Assembly: GCF_004010055.1 (NCBI RefSeq)
Contig: NZ_RQVT01000051.1
Span: forward strand, 124,001 to 188,000
Reading direction: 5' to 3'
From: Psychroflexus aestuariivivens
GTDB taxonomy: Bacteria; Bacteroidota; Bacteroidia; Flavobacteriales; Flavobacteriaceae
Length of the DNA stretch: 64,000 bases
In this document: positions 51,030 through 59,876 of the stretch, piece after piece
Layout of the letters: each line of letters starts with the position of its first letter
Numbering within the stretch: the stretch's first letter is position 1
The notes under the pieces: generated by a model
Databases searched by the model: none
Told to the model about the DNA's origin: nothing
The model's input: only the letters and a program-made list of their open reading frames with translations
Made by a program: the position numbers and the translations under genes

Positions 51030-51446
51030 ATGAACGACAAAGATATGGGAGTTATCGCGAAAAGTGAAAATGAATTGAAACTATATTACCACCCAGACAA
51101 TAGAATTGCTAAGCAAAGTATCGCTGTCGCAGAAGCGACAAATGCTGAAAAACATCTAGTCAACTTGGCTGAAGTGAAGTTAACAGAAACACAATGGGCA
51201 GAGCTAGCAAACATGCTGGATATGAAGCCGACAGAGCTTTTCAATACAGAACATGATTTGGTAAAAGATAAGTTAAGCGATTCTCCTGAAATGGATGAAA
51301 ACGAGGCTTTGAAAGTCCTGACACACAATCCTGAAGTCTTGATGCATTGCATTGCTTTGCGTGGTAACAAAGCTATTTTGGTGAAATCCATCAACGATAT
51401 AATGAAATTGCAGGAAATGGATTCTAAAGATGCACCTTTACCTTAA
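51030..51446 (+). CDS. ArsC/Spx-like thioredoxin-fold protein without the catalytic cysteine
   Basis: A 138-residue protein resembling ArsC/Spx-family arsenate reductase-like proteins of flavobacteria: an N-terminal strand (LKLYYHPDNRIAKQ), LTETQWAELANMLDMKPTELFNTEH, and the C-terminal EVLMHCIALRGNKAILVKS. The CX5R active-site region reads HPDNRIAKQ and has no cysteine; the only Cys is in LMHCI near the C terminus. It is therefore unlikely to be an arsenate reductase and may have a binding or regulatory role. The start may be the ATG at 51045 (MGVIAKSE). A strong terminator follows. Confidence 0.82.
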   Translation: MNDKDMGVIAKSENELKLYYHPDNRIAKQSIAVAEATNAEKHLVNLAEVKLTETQWAELANMLDMKPTELFNTEHDLVKDKLSDSPEMDENEALKVLTHNPEVLMHCIALRGNKAILVKSINDIMKLQEMDSKDAPLP

Positions 51447-51468
51447 ATCTCTTAAAAATGATTACATA

Positions 51469-51501
51469 AAAAAATCGCTCCATAACAGAGCGATTTTTTT
51501 A
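51469..51501. terminator. Bidirectional terminator
   Basis: A perfect 13-bp stem (51469-51481 with 51489-51501, A7/T7 at the base) and a 7-base loop lie between the convergent ArsC-like and aconitase genes. Confidence 0.9.
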
Positions 51502-51519
51502 TGCCCAAAATTTTCTGAA

Positions 51520-53484
51520 TTATAATTTCTCTTTAAAGTCATTGATAATTCCACCTTTGATTAATATTTGAATTTGGCGATCACTCAAAGTATGTTTGGT
51601 TTCAATTTCAATCTTTTTGTCGTTGTCTTTGTGAATAATAACTTTAATATTATCACCCGTTTTCACAGATTCTACAACATCTTTTAATTCAATTTCGTCA
51701 CCTTGTTCGATTTTATCGTAATCAGATTCATTAACAAATTCTAAAGGCAGAATACCAAAATTCACTAAATTCTGCCAAGCAATTCTTGCGTAATTTTTTG
51801 CAATAACAGCCACCTGACCTAAATATTTTGGAGCCAAAGCTGCATGTTCGCGACTTGAACCCTGGGCGTAATTTTCAGCAGCAACCACAACATGTCCTCC
51901 ATGAGAATCTTTAGCTTTCATTGCGCGATCATAAAAAGATTCATCGATAACTGTGTAAGAGTATTTGCTAATTTCAGGTAAATTACTTCTGTATGGCAAG
52001 ACTTCAGCACCTGCTTTTAGGATTTCATCTGTAGAAACGTTGTCACCCATTTTCAATAATACGGGCACGCGATATTCACTTTGAAGTTTAGGAATATGGG
52101 GCAAGGTTTTGATATTAGGTCCTTTTTCTAATTCAATATCTTTGTTGTTGTCTATTGGAGCAACCAACATATCGGTATTGATGATTTCGTAAGTTGGATA
52201 TTCAAACTTCGGATATTTCATATCATAAAGTTCTTCAAGATCTCTTGGATCGGTGATTTTTCCTGTCAAGGCAGAAGCTGCAGCGGTTTCAGGACTACAT
52301 AAATGCACTTGATCGTCCTTAGTTCCACTTCTGTCTGGAAAATTCCTAGGCATCGTTCTTAAACTGATTGTTCCACTCGCTGGCGCTTGACCCATTCCTA
52401 TACAACCCATGCAACCCGATTGGTGAAATCTAGCACCAGATTTTATGAGGTTTCCAAAAGTTTTGTTATCAATCATGTTTTGCATAATTTGTCTTGACGT
52501 TGGGTTGATATCGAAACTTACTTCTGGACTCACGCTTTTATCTTTAACGATAGCACTTGCTACCCAAAAATCTCGTAATCCAGGATTTGCCGAAGAGCCA
52601 ATGACGACTTGACTGATTTCTTTACCTGCAACTTCAGAAACAGGAACAACATTTCCAGGACTTGTCGGTAAAGCAATCAGCGGCACTAAATCATCTAATA
52701 CTATTTCATCATGCAACTCATATTCGCAACCTTCATCCGCTAACAATTCTGTCCAATCCTCTTCTCTGTCTTGAGATTTCAAAAAACGTCTAGTTTCTTC
52801 ATCACTAGGAAAAACAGTAGTTGTGGCACCAAGTTCTGCACCCATATTGGCAATCACATGGCGATCCATGGCACTGAGTTCTTTGAGTCCATCACCGTAA
52901 TATTCAATTATTTTTCCAACGCCACCTTTCACATCATGTCGTCTCAACATTTCTAAAACCACATCCTTGGCACTTACCCAATCTGGCATTTTTCCAGTAA
53001 GTTTTACACCCATGACTTGTGGCATTTTTACAAAATATGGCTGTCCGGCAATAGCGGCAGCAACGTCTAAACCGCCAGTTCCAATGGCTAACATTCCTAA
53101 AGATCCAGCCGCACAGGAATGTGAGTCTGAACCGACTAATGTTTTGCCAGGTTTTCCAAATCTTTCCATGTGAACCGGGTGACTCACGCCATTTCCTGGA
53201 CGACTGAACCACAATCCAAAGCGTTGTGCGGCTGACTTAAGAAATTTGTGATCGTCAGCATTTTTGAAGTCAGTTTGTAAGAGATTGTGGTCTACATATT
53301 GAACCGCAACTTCTGTTTTAGCACGATCTAAACCCATGGCTTCCAACTCCAATTGAACTAAAGTTCCTGTGGCATCTTGCAATAAGGCTTGGTCTATTTT
53401 AAGGCCAATTTCTTCTCCGGGCTTCATTTCTCCCTCGATTAAATGGCTTTTTATCAGTTTCTGTGTGACGTTTAGTTTGCTCAT
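51520..53484 (-). CDS. Aconitate hydratase, Aquifex-type
   Basis: A 654-residue aconitase, which isomerises citrate to isocitrate in the TCA cycle using a [4Fe-4S] cluster. The shorter length, compared with about 890 for AcnA, and overall order fit the Aquifex-type subfamily. Cluster and substrate motifs include VGSDSHSCAAGSLG, FHQSGCMGCIGMGQAP, and in the swivel domain NYAQGSSREHAALAPKYLG. The start is the ATG with complement at 53482-53484. The gene is transcribed leftward with no close neighbour on its strand; a bidirectional terminator follows. Confidence 0.95.
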   Translation of the reverse strand: MSKLNVTQKLIKSHLIEGEMKPGEEIGLKIDQALLQDATGTLVQLELEAMGLDRAKTEVAVQYVDHNLLQTDFKNADDHKFLKSAAQRFGLWFSRPGNGVSHPVHMERFGKPGKTLVGSDSHSCAAGSLGMLAIGTGGLDVAAAIAGQPYFVKMPQVMGVKLTGKMPDWVSAKDVVLEMLRRHDVKGGVGKIIEYYGDGLKELSAMDRHVIANMGAELGATTTVFPSDEETRRFLKSQDREEDWTELLADEGCEYELHDEIVLDDLVPLIALPTSPGNVVPVSEVAGKEISQVVIGSSANPGLRDFWVASAIVKDKSVSPEVSFDINPTSRQIMQNMIDNKTFGNLIKSGARFHQSGCMGCIGMGQAPASGTISLRTMPRNFPDRSGTKDDQVHLCSPETAAASALTGKITDPRDLEELYDMKYPKFEYPTYEIINTDMLVAPIDNNKDIELEKGPNIKTLPHIPKLQSEYRVPVLLKMGDNVSTDEILKAGAEVLPYRSNLPEISKYSYTVIDESFYDRAMKAKDSHGGHVVVAAENYAQGSSREHAALAPKYLGQVAVIAKNYARIAWQNLVNFGILPLEFVNESDYDKIEQGDEIELKDVVESVKTGDNIKVIIHKDNDKKIEIETKHTLSDRQIQILIKGGIINDFKEKL

Positions 53485-53577
53485 AATTATTTATTTTAAC
53501 GTAAATTATTAAAATGAAATCGCGAATCAAATGTTTTTAACTATTATTTAAATTCACTAACAAACCTGCGCCTGAGT

Positions 53578-53607
53578 TTGAGCGTTTATTAAAAATAATT
53601 ACTTTTG
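53578..53607 (+). promoter_or_regulatory. Promoter of upp
   Basis: TTG at 53578-53580, a 19-base spacer and TACTTTTG at 53600-53607 match the flavobacterial consensus; the start codon is 14 bases further on. Confidence 0.8.
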
Positions 53608-53621
53608 ACGAAAATAAATAT

Positions 53622-54275
53622 ATGGAAGTCCTTGATTTCAGTCAAAAGAATTCAATTTTGAATCAATTTATGAGACAATTGCGTGATGTCAATATTCAAA
53701 ATGATAGGATGAAATTCAGAAGAAATATCGAAAGAATTGGTGAAATTTTAAGCTATGAACTCAGTAAATCAATGAATTATAAAGCTGAATCTTTCAATTC
53801 TCCTCTATCAGAAATGCAAAGTCCCCAACTTCAAAATGAAATTGTTGTCTGTTCGATTTTACGCGCTGGATTGCCACTGCACAATGGCATTTTAAATTAT
53901 TTTGATGATGCAGATAATGCTTTTATTTCCGCATACCGAAAATTGAAACCAAACGGAATTGATTTCAATATAGAAGTTGAATATTTTTCCTCACCCAGTT
54001 TAGAAGGTAAGACTTTGATTTTAGCAGATCCAATGTTGGCCACAGGGAATTCTATGGTGAGTGTTTATGATGCTTTATTAAAACACGGTCAACCAAAAGA
54101 CATACATATTGTTTCTGTCATTGGTGCCAAAGCTGGCGTAGAATTATTGGTAGATCATTTTCCGAAATCTACAAAATTATGGATTGCTGCCATAGATGAA
54201 AAATTAAATGAGAAAGGTTATATTGTACCCGGATTGGGCGATGCCGGAGATTTAGCTTATGGTTCAAAATTATAA
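53622..54275 (+). CDS. upp: Uracil phosphoribosyltransferase
   Basis: A 217-residue pyrimidine-salvage enzyme that makes UMP from uracil and PRPP. The PRPP-binding loop is LILADPMLATGNSMVSVYDAL, preceded by the ILRAGLPLHNGIL block and followed by GLGDAGDLAYGS near the C terminus, typical for Upp. A promoter of the Bacteroidota type lies just upstream. The OmpA-like gene begins 32 bases downstream on the same strand and may be co-transcribed. Confidence 0.95.
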   Translation: MEVLDFSQKNSILNQFMRQLRDVNIQNDRMKFRRNIERIGEILSYELSKSMNYKAESFNSPLSEMQSPQLQNEIVVCSILRAGLPLHNGILNYFDDADNAFISAYRKLKPNGIDFNIEVEYFSSPSLEGKTLILADPMLATGNSMVSVYDALLKHGQPKDIHIVSVIGAKAGVELLVDHFPKSTKLWIAAIDEKLNEKGYIVPGLGDAGDLAYGSKL

Positions 54276-54307
54276 AAATTAAAATTCAATACATTAAATA
54301 TTAAACA

Positions 54308-55147
54308 ATGAGAAATTACACATTATTAGGTCTTGCTTTGGTTTTTACATTTTCATCTTGTGTGTCCAAGAAGAAACTTACAGAAGAAGAAAACAAGAAT
54401 AAAGCTTTACAAGAAGAAGTCGCTGAGTTGAGAAGCGAAAAAGATAATTGTCAAGAAAACGTCGCTGAAATTGAAGACGAAATGGAATCTTATGATTCTA
54501 AAATTGCTAAACTTCAGGGCGATAATGACCGCAAAATTGATTTAACAGAAAATGGTGGTGTTATTTCTGGAAAAACCAGAAAAAACATCAAAGATATTTT
54601 TAAAAATATTCCTGAAAATCAAAGAAATCAGGCCAAAACTCTAGAAGATTCTATCAATTTGGCTGTTGCTCACAACATTAAAGCGAATTTAGCTGAACAG
54701 TTTGAAGGTGAAAATGCTTATGAAAATATCGATGTTAAAGTCGATAAATCCATTGTTTTGATATCATTGACAGATAAAATTTTATTCAAAAGTGGCAGTT
54801 ACTGGGTAGATAGTAAATCGCATAAACTTATTGAAAAAATTGCTAATGTCATCAATTCAGAACCAAACATAGAAGTTAGAGTTGAAGGACATACAGACAA
54901 CAAAGCTATTGTTGAAGGTTCATTTTTGGAAGATAACTGGGATTTGAGTGTAAGACGTGCTGCTTCTGTAGTAAGAACTTTAGAAAATAAATTTGGTGTG
55001 AATGGTGATAGAATGATTGCATCAGGGAGAAGTGAATTCAGCCCTGTAGCCGACAATTCTACTGCTGAAGGAAGACAATTAAATAGAAGAACTACAATTC
55101 TTTTGTTGCCAGATGTTAAAAAATATATGGAAATCCTAGACAGATAG
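54308..55147 (+). CDS. OmpA-family lipoprotein with coiled-coil N-terminal region
   Basis: A 279-residue protein with a lipobox near residue 18 (FTFSSC), a long helical coiled-coil segment (about 20-75, KKLTEEENKNKALQEEVAEL), and a C-terminal OmpA peptidoglycan-binding domain (about 150-275) with VRVEGHTDNKAIVEG, DLSVRRAASVVRTLENKFGV and SEFSPVADNSTAEGRQLNRRTTILLLP. It probably links the outer membrane to peptidoglycan. It may be co-transcribed with upp and is followed by a strong terminator. Confidence 0.92.
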   Translation: MRNYTLLGLALVFTFSSCVSKKKLTEEENKNKALQEEVAELRSEKDNCQENVAEIEDEMESYDSKIAKLQGDNDRKIDLTENGGVISGKTRKNIKDIFKNIPENQRNQAKTLEDSINLAVAHNIKANLAEQFEGENAYENIDVKVDKSIVLISLTDKILFKSGSYWVDSKSHKLIEKIANVINSEPNIEVRVEGHTDNKAIVEGSFLEDNWDLSVRRAASVVRTLENKFGVNGDRMIASGRSEFSPVADNSTAEGRQLNRRTTILLLPDVKKYMEILDR

Positions 55148-55167
55148 AATTTTCAAATCAAAATTTT

Positions 55168-55201
55168 AAGCGCATAAAATCAGTTTTTATGCGCTTTTTT
55201 T
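55168..55201 (+). terminator. Terminator of the OmpA-like gene
   Basis: A perfect 12-bp stem (55168-55179 with 55185-55196) with a 5-base loop is followed by T residues. Confidence 0.88.
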
Positions 55202-55218
55202 ATGTTGAATTTTGAGCA

Positions 55219-55253
55219 ACAAAAAACCATGAACATTTAATTAGTTCATGGTT
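55219..55253 (-). terminator. Terminator of the hisS gene
   Basis: On the minus strand, a perfect 10-bp stem (55244-55253 with 55225-55234) and a 9-base loop are followed by a T tract (complement of 55221-55226). It lies about 30 bases beyond the hisS stop. Confidence 0.82.
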
Positions 55254-55281
55254 GAATATTTTAAAAACAAAATCTATTTAG

Positions 55282-56652
55282 CTAAACAAATTTAGCAATC
55301 AATTCTTCTAAATTCACTGCATTTTGCTCGCCAGTTTTCATGTTTTTTAGATTGTAAACTTCAGCATTCATTTCATTACCGCCTGCCAAAACAACATACG
55401 GAATGTTGCGTTTATCGGCATAAGTCATTTGTTTTTTCATTTTGGCAGCGTCAGGATATAATTCTGCAGCAATGTTCTTTGCTCTCAAGGCGCGAACAGC
55501 TTTCATCGCATACATGGCTTCAGTTTCACCAAAATTAATAAAAATCACTTTGGTATTTTCGGTAATAGTTTCTGGGAACAAATCGAGTTCTTCCAAAACC
55601 AAATAAATCCTGTCTAAACCAAATGAAATGCCAACTCCGCTCATATTTTTAAGGCCGAAAATTCCGGTCAAATCATCATATCGTCCGCCACCGCCAATAG
55701 AACCCATGTTGACGTTTTCAGGTGCTGAAATTTCAAAAATCGCGCCAGTGTAATAATTCAACCCACGTGCTAAAGTGACATCTAAATCCAATTTAGCGGT
55801 TTGAAGCGGCATGGCATCGATGGCATTTTGAAGAAATTTTAGTTCTTTGATGCCTTTTTGTCCAACTTCAGAATTGGATAATAAAGATTCTAACAAAGTT
55901 ATTTTTTCAGAAAAATCACCTTTAAAATTAAAAATCGGTTGAATATTTTCAATAGCATTTTCAGAAATACCTTTGTCCAGCATTTCTTTTTTCACGCCCT
56001 CCTCGCCTATTTTGTCAAGTTTATCCAAAGCAACGGTAAAATCGATGAGTTTATCGCTTTCGCCAATCACTTCTGCCAATCCTGATAAGATTTTACGATT
56101 ATTGAGTTTGATGTGGACACCTTCTAATTTCAAATTTGAAAACACGGCATCATAAAGTTGAATAAATTCAACTTCTTGCCACAAACTATCGCTGCCAATC
56201 ACGTCGGCATCGCATTGTGTAAATTCCCTAAAACGTCCTTTTTGAGGTCGATCTGCTCTGTAAACATTTTGAATTTGGTAGCGTTTGAACGGAAAATCAA
56301 TTTCATTTTGATGCTGAACCACATATCTGGCAAATGGTACGGTGAGATCATATTTTAAGGCTTTTTCAGAAATTTTTGGTGCAAACTTCAAACTGTCTTT
56401 TGTTGAAAACGTGTTTTCGCCTACTTTTTTCAAAAAATCCCCACTATTCAAAATTTTAAAAATCAAACGGTCACCTTCATCGCCGTATTTTCCCATTAAG
56501 GTGTCGGAGTTTTCAAAAGTTGGGGTTTCAATAGGTTGAAAACCAAATTTTTGGAAATTCTCCTGAATGGTTTTGATGATATAATTTCGCTTGCTGACTT
56601 CTGCTGGAGAAAAATCGCGCGTTCCTTTTGGTATAGATGCTTTGCTTGCCAT
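55282..56652 (-). CDS. hisS: Histidine--tRNA ligase
   Basis: A 456-residue class II aminoacyl-tRNA synthetase. It shows motif 1 near GTRDFSPAEVSKRNYI, motif 2 with FKRYQIQNVYRADRPQKGRFREFTQCDADVIG, the histidine-binding LDVTLARGLNYYTGAIFE, motif 3 GVGISFGLDRIYLVLEEL and a C-terminal anticodon-binding domain. Length and motifs are normal. The DUF6495 gene is immediately upstream on the same strand with a 33-base gap, so the two are probably co-transcribed. Confidence 0.97.
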   Translation of the reverse strand: MASKASIPKGTRDFSPAEVSKRNYIIKTIQENFQKFGFQPIETPTFENSDTLMGKYGDEGDRLIFKILNSGDFLKKVGENTFSTKDSLKFAPKISEKALKYDLTVPFARYVVQHQNEIDFPFKRYQIQNVYRADRPQKGRFREFTQCDADVIGSDSLWQEVEFIQLYDAVFSNLKLEGVHIKLNNRKILSGLAEVIGESDKLIDFTVALDKLDKIGEEGVKKEMLDKGISENAIENIQPIFNFKGDFSEKITLLESLLSNSEVGQKGIKELKFLQNAIDAMPLQTAKLDLDVTLARGLNYYTGAIFEISAPENVNMGSIGGGGRYDDLTGIFGLKNMSGVGISFGLDRIYLVLEELDLFPETITENTKVIFINFGETEAMYAMKAVRALRAKNIAAELYPDAAKMKKQMTYADKRNIPYVVLAGGNEMNAEVYNLKNMKTGEQNAVNLEELIAKFV

Positions 56653-56685
56653 GATTTATGATTCTGATAAAAATGCTAAAATAAA

Positions 56686-57159
56686 CTACTTTTCAACCAT
56701 TTGATTGAAATATTTATAAAGTTCACCTTTTGTGATATGTGCACCTTGTTTCATCAGTGCGAAAATATCTTTATTGCGGTCATCGCTCAATGCTTTGGAA
56801 GACGTATAGATTTCAACATCTTCATTTAGCAAGTTGTCACGCAACCATTGAAAACCTTCTTTGGTATTGATATCCACAGCTTCATTGTTGATTCTTATGC
56901 CAATCAAATTGATAGCGTTGTCGGTAAATTCAAATAGGAAAAGTTGTTGCGGAGAAAAATGTTCTAGATAATTCACTTTATTCAAAACACCTTCCCAAAC
57001 CAAATCGCTAAATACGTCAAGTTCGTCTTCAGCTACTTTGGGTTTATTGCGTTTGATGTTTTCCCATTCGTCTTTAGTAATGGATTGAGATGCCAAAAAA
57101 TTGGTGAATTCTTTGTGCATTTCTTTGAGTTGTTCTTGTGTAAGTCTCTCGTATTTCAT
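56686..57159 (-). CDS. DUF6495-like conserved protein
   Basis: A 157-residue soluble protein beginning MKYERLTQEQLKEMHKEFTNFLASQSITKDEW. It matches my memory of a conserved flavobacterial family (DUF6495) found near hisS. The central part has NYLEHFSPQQLFLFEFTDNAINLIGIRI and the end KGELYKYFNQMVEK. No catalytic motif is recognised, and its job is unknown. It lies after the rplI terminator and 33 bases before hisS on the same strand, so it probably heads a two-gene unit with hisS. Family name moderately certain. Confidence 0.78.
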   Translation of the reverse strand: MKYERLTQEQLKEMHKEFTNFLASQSITKDEWENIKRNKPKVAEDELDVFSDLVWEGVLNKVNYLEHFSPQQLFLFEFTDNAINLIGIRINNEAVDINTKEGFQWLRDNLLNEDVEIYTSSKALSDDRNKDIFALMKQGAHITKGELYKYFNQMVEK

Positions 57160-57164
57160 AGATA

Positions 57165-57203
57165 CAAAAATAAAAAAGACCGATAGTTTTTGCTATCGAT
57201 CTT
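57165..57203 (-). terminator. Terminator of the rpsF-rpsR-rplI operon
   Basis: On the minus strand, an 11-bp stem (57193-57203 with 57176-57186, one T-G wobble) and a 6-base loop are followed by a T-rich tract (complement of 57165-57177). Confidence 0.8.
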
Positions 57204-57250
57204 AATTTATAAATTTAATTTCTTTAAGTTGAAATCAAATGAAGTAATAT

Positions 57251-57700
57251 TTAGTTTTCTCCAACTACTTCAAAAGTAAAATCTACAATCACATCTCTGT
57301 GGAATCTCAACTTAGCTTCATACTGACCAAGTCTTTTAATATTTCCACCAAGAATAGTAATGTATTTTTTGTCGATATCTACTTCGTGTTTAGCCAAAGC
57401 ATCTTTCAAATCAGCAGCAGTAATACTTCCGAAAAGTTTATCACCAGCACCAGTTTTAGAAGTAATTTTCAAATCAACTTCTTTAACTTTTTCTGCTAAT
57501 TGCTTAGCTTCATCAACTACTTTTTGTTCTTTATAAGCGCGTTGCTTAAGGTTTTCTGCCAATACTTTTTTTGCAGAAGGCGTTGCCAATACTGCAAAAC
57601 CTTGCGGGATTAAAAAATTACGACCGTAACCGTTTTTCACAGATACAAGGTCATCGGCAAAACCTAGATTGTCAACGTCTTTCTTTAGTATAATTTCCAT
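57251..57700 (-). CDS. rplI: 50S ribosomal protein L9
   Basis: A 149-residue L9 that binds 23S rRNA and extends from the L1 stalk base. The N-terminal domain has MEIILKKDVDNLGFADDLVSVKNGYGRNFLIPQGFAV, a central helix (AKKVLAENLKQRAYKEQKVVDEAKQLAEKVKE), and the C-terminal domain with GAGDKLFGSITAADLKDAL. The gene ends the three-gene ribosomal operon, 12 bases after rpsR, and a terminator lies about 50 bases beyond. Confidence 0.97.
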   Translation of the reverse strand: MEIILKKDVDNLGFADDLVSVKNGYGRNFLIPQGFAVLATPSAKKVLAENLKQRAYKEQKVVDEAKQLAEKVKEVDLKITSKTGAGDKLFGSITAADLKDALAKHEVDIDKKYITILGGNIKRLGQYEAKLRFHRDVIVDFTFEVVGEN

Positions 57701-57712
57701 GTTTTTTGCCTT

Positions 57713-58009
57713 TTATTTTAATAAATCTCCAATGTATGGCATCAAAGCTAAGTGACGAGAACGCTTAATAGCTTGAGATACTTTTCTTTGGTATTTCAAA
57801 GATGTTCCTGTCAATCGTCTTGGTAAAATTTTACCTTGTTCGTTAACAAACTCCATCAAGAAATCCGCATTTTTGTAATCAACATATTTGATACCGGCTC
57901 TTTTGAAACGGCAAAAACGCTTTTTACTTTTAGTTTCAATGTCTAATGGCGTTAAATATCTAATTTCGCCATCATTTTTTCCTTTCGATTGTTCTTCAAT
58001 TGTAGCCAT
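57713..58009 (-). CDS. rpsR: 30S ribosomal protein S18
   Basis: A 98-residue S18. The conserved core is [76 protein letters not shown], with a Cys (CRFKR) as in many S18 proteins and the typical C terminus. It lies 2 bases after the rpsF stop and before rplI, the usual order. Confidence 0.97.
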   Translation of the reverse strand: MATIEEQSKGKNDGEIRYLTPLDIETKSKKRFCRFKRAGIKYVDYKNADFLMEFVNEQGKILPRRLTGTSLKYQRKVSQAIKRSRHLALMPYIGDLLK

Positions 58010-58011
58010 AA

Positions 58012-58350
58012 TTAAGCGCTTTTTTTCATTCGTTTAACTCTCTCTTTAGCCCAATCGACTGCAAATTTGTCTAGTTTGACGGTTAAATAACGCATCATGC
58101 GCTCGTCTCTTCTAAACATAACTTCTAAAGGATCGATTGTTGTGCCATCGACTTTGTACTCAAATAAGTGGTAAAATCCACTTTTCTTGTGTTGAATTGG
58201 GTAAGCTAATTTTTTCAGCCCCCAATCTTCTTTGTTCACCATCTCTGCACCTTTAGAAACAAGAAAATCTTCGTATTTCTTTACTGTTTCCTTTATCTGA
58301 TCTTCAGATAAAACGGGATTCAAGATGAAAACAGTTTCATAATGATTCAT
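58012..58350 (-). CDS. rpsF: 30S ribosomal protein S6
   Basis: A 112-residue S6 from the ATG at 58348-58350 (complement), [30 protein letters not shown]; a longer in-frame start at 58404 would include the promoter and is not used. The rest shows [31 protein letters not shown] and [21 protein letters not shown]. It is the first gene of the rpsF-rpsR-rplI operon and is preceded by a strong Bacteroidota-type promoter. Confidence 0.96.
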   Translation of the reverse strand: MNHYETVFILNPVLSEDQIKETVKKYEDFLVSKGAEMVNKEDWGLKKLAYPIQHKKSGFYHLFEYKVDGTTIDPLEVMFRRDERMMRYLTVKLDKFAVDWAKERVKRMKKSA

Positions 58351-58376
58351 AATTATACATTTAATTTTAATGCCTG

Positions 58377-58406
58377 CAAAAGTACAATATATTTTGAATA
58401 CCACAA
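58377..58406 (-). promoter_or_regulatory. Promoter of the rpsF operon
   Basis: On the minus strand, TTG (complement 58404-58406), a 19-base spacer and TACTTTTG (complement 58377-58384) match the consensus, 26 bases before the rpsF start codon. It confirms the shorter rpsF start. Confidence 0.82.
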
Positions 58407-58501
58407 AGCCTGTTATTGTTTTAATTTCACAATTTAGGGAACTCTACTTTTCTCTTGAATTAAGTCTTCAAAAGGCTTTATATTTACAAAAAAATATAAT
58501 T

Positions 58502-59158
58502 ATGAATAAATATATAGATCATACATTGCTGAAAGCCGACGCAACTTTGCCTCAGATTCACAATTTATGTGAAGAAGCTTTGGCACACAAATTTGCTACA
58601 GTTTGCATAAATTCTTCCTACGTAGAAGCTGCTGCTGAAATCCTTAAAGACAGTGATGTTGATGTTTGTACGGTTGTTGGTTTTCCGCTTGGCGCCTGCC
58701 TGACAGAAGCGAAAGTTGAAGAAGCTAAAAGCGCTATTGACAAAGGAGCAAGTGAAATTGATATGGTAATTAACCAAGGATTTATGAAAAGTCATAAATT
58801 TGCGGAAGTTGAAAATGATATTCGAGCGGTTAAAAACGCCATTGGTGACAAAATACTAAAAGTCATACTTGAAATTTGTAACCTTACTGATGAAGAAATT
58901 GCGAAAGCTTGTCAACTTTCTGAAAGTGCTGGCGCAGATTTTGTAAAAACTTCTACTGGTTTTGGTAGTTATGGTGCTACAGAAGACGCGGTTAAAATTA
59001 TGAGAAAAAACGTTTCTGACAGAGTAAAAATAAAAGCCTCGGGCGGTATTAAAGATTATAAAACTGCCAAAAGATATATTGATTTGGGTGTTTCTAGAAT
59101 CGGTGCTTCTTCAGGAATTGCCATTTTAGAAGGCGGAACTTCGAATTCAGACTATTAA
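58502..59158 (+). CDS. deoC: Deoxyribose-phosphate aldolase
   Basis: A 218-residue class I aldolase that cleaves deoxyribose 5-phosphate to acetaldehyde and glyceraldehyde 3-phosphate. I chose ATG 58502 ([16 protein letters not shown]) because it begins the family N terminus; a longer frame from 58370 crosses the rpsF promoter. The Schiff-base Lys is in [12 protein letters not shown], and [11 protein letters not shown] and a C-terminal [10 protein letters not shown] are present. It is followed 13 bases later by deoD and together they catabolise deoxynucleosides. Confidence 0.96.
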   Translation: MNKYIDHTLLKADATLPQIHNLCEEALAHKFATVCINSSYVEAAAEILKDSDVDVCTVVGFPLGACLTEAKVEEAKSAIDKGASEIDMVINQGFMKSHKFAEVENDIRAVKNAIGDKILKVILEICNLTDEEIAKACQLSESAGADFVKTSTGFGSYGATEDAVKIMRKNVSDRVKIKASGGIKDYKTAKRYIDLGVSRIGASSGIAILEGGTSNSDY

Positions 59159-59171
59159 AAATTTAAAATTT

Positions 59172-59876
59172 ATGAGTGTACATATAGAAGCTAAAAAAGG
59201 TGATATTGCCGAAACTATACTTTTACCTGGCGATCCGCTAAGGGCAAAATGGATTGCTGAAACTTACTTAGAAAACCCTGTTTGTTACAATAATGTTCGT
59301 GGAATGCTCGGTTATACTGGTCATTATAACGGTAAAAGAATCTCTGTCCAAGGCACAGGAATGGGAATTCCATCTATAAGTATTTACGCCCACGAACTTA
59401 TTAACGAATATGGTGTGAAAAATTTGATTCGTGTGGGAAGCGCTGGCGCAATGCACGAATCTTTAAACATGCGCGATGTTGTAATTGCTATGGCAGCGTC
59501 TTCAAATTCTTCCATTAACAGAAATCGTTTTGATGGTGGGGATTTTGCGCCAACTGCAAGTTATGATTTATTTAGCAAAGCAGTTAACACGGCAGCACAA
59601 CAAGATATTTCTATTAAAGCAGGAAATGTTTTGTCTTCAGACTTATTTTATACTGATGATCCTGAAGATTACAAAAAATGGGCAGCATTTGGCGTTTTAT
59701 GTGTAGAAATGGAAGCCGCAGGATTATACACGATTGCCGCTCAACATCAAGTCAATGCCTTGGCAATTTTAACCATTTCAGATTCTTTGGTTACTGGAGA
59801 ACGTACAAGTGCTGAAGAGCGAGAAACGACTTTTGATAATATGATTAAAATTGCATTAGAGCTTGCCGAAGATTGA
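59172..59876 (+). CDS. deoD: Purine-nucleoside phosphorylase, DeoD type
   Basis: A 234-residue hexameric-type purine nucleoside phosphorylase. The N terminus [29 protein letters not shown], the [21 protein letters not shown] block, [16 protein letters not shown] and the late [21 protein letters not shown] are all family features. It releases the base and sugar 1-phosphate from purine nucleosides, feeding the deoC step. The DUF1853 gene overlaps its end by 14 bases. Confidence 0.96.
   Translation: MSVHIEAKKGDIAETILLPGDPLRAKWIAETYLENPVCYNNVRGMLGYTGHYNGKRISVQGTGMGIPSISIYAHELINEYGVKNLIRVGSAGAMHESLNMRDVVIAMAASSNSSINRNRFDGGDFAPTASYDLFSKAVNTAAQQDISIKAGNVLSSDLFYTDDPEDYKKWAAFGVLCVEMEAAGLYTIAAQHQVNALAILTISDSLVTGERTSAEERETTFDNMIKIALELAED

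Noticed and set aside
52934-53212. A 92-codon minus-strand open frame within the aconitase gene
   Set aside because: It is an out-of-frame shadow of the conserved aconitase coding sequence.
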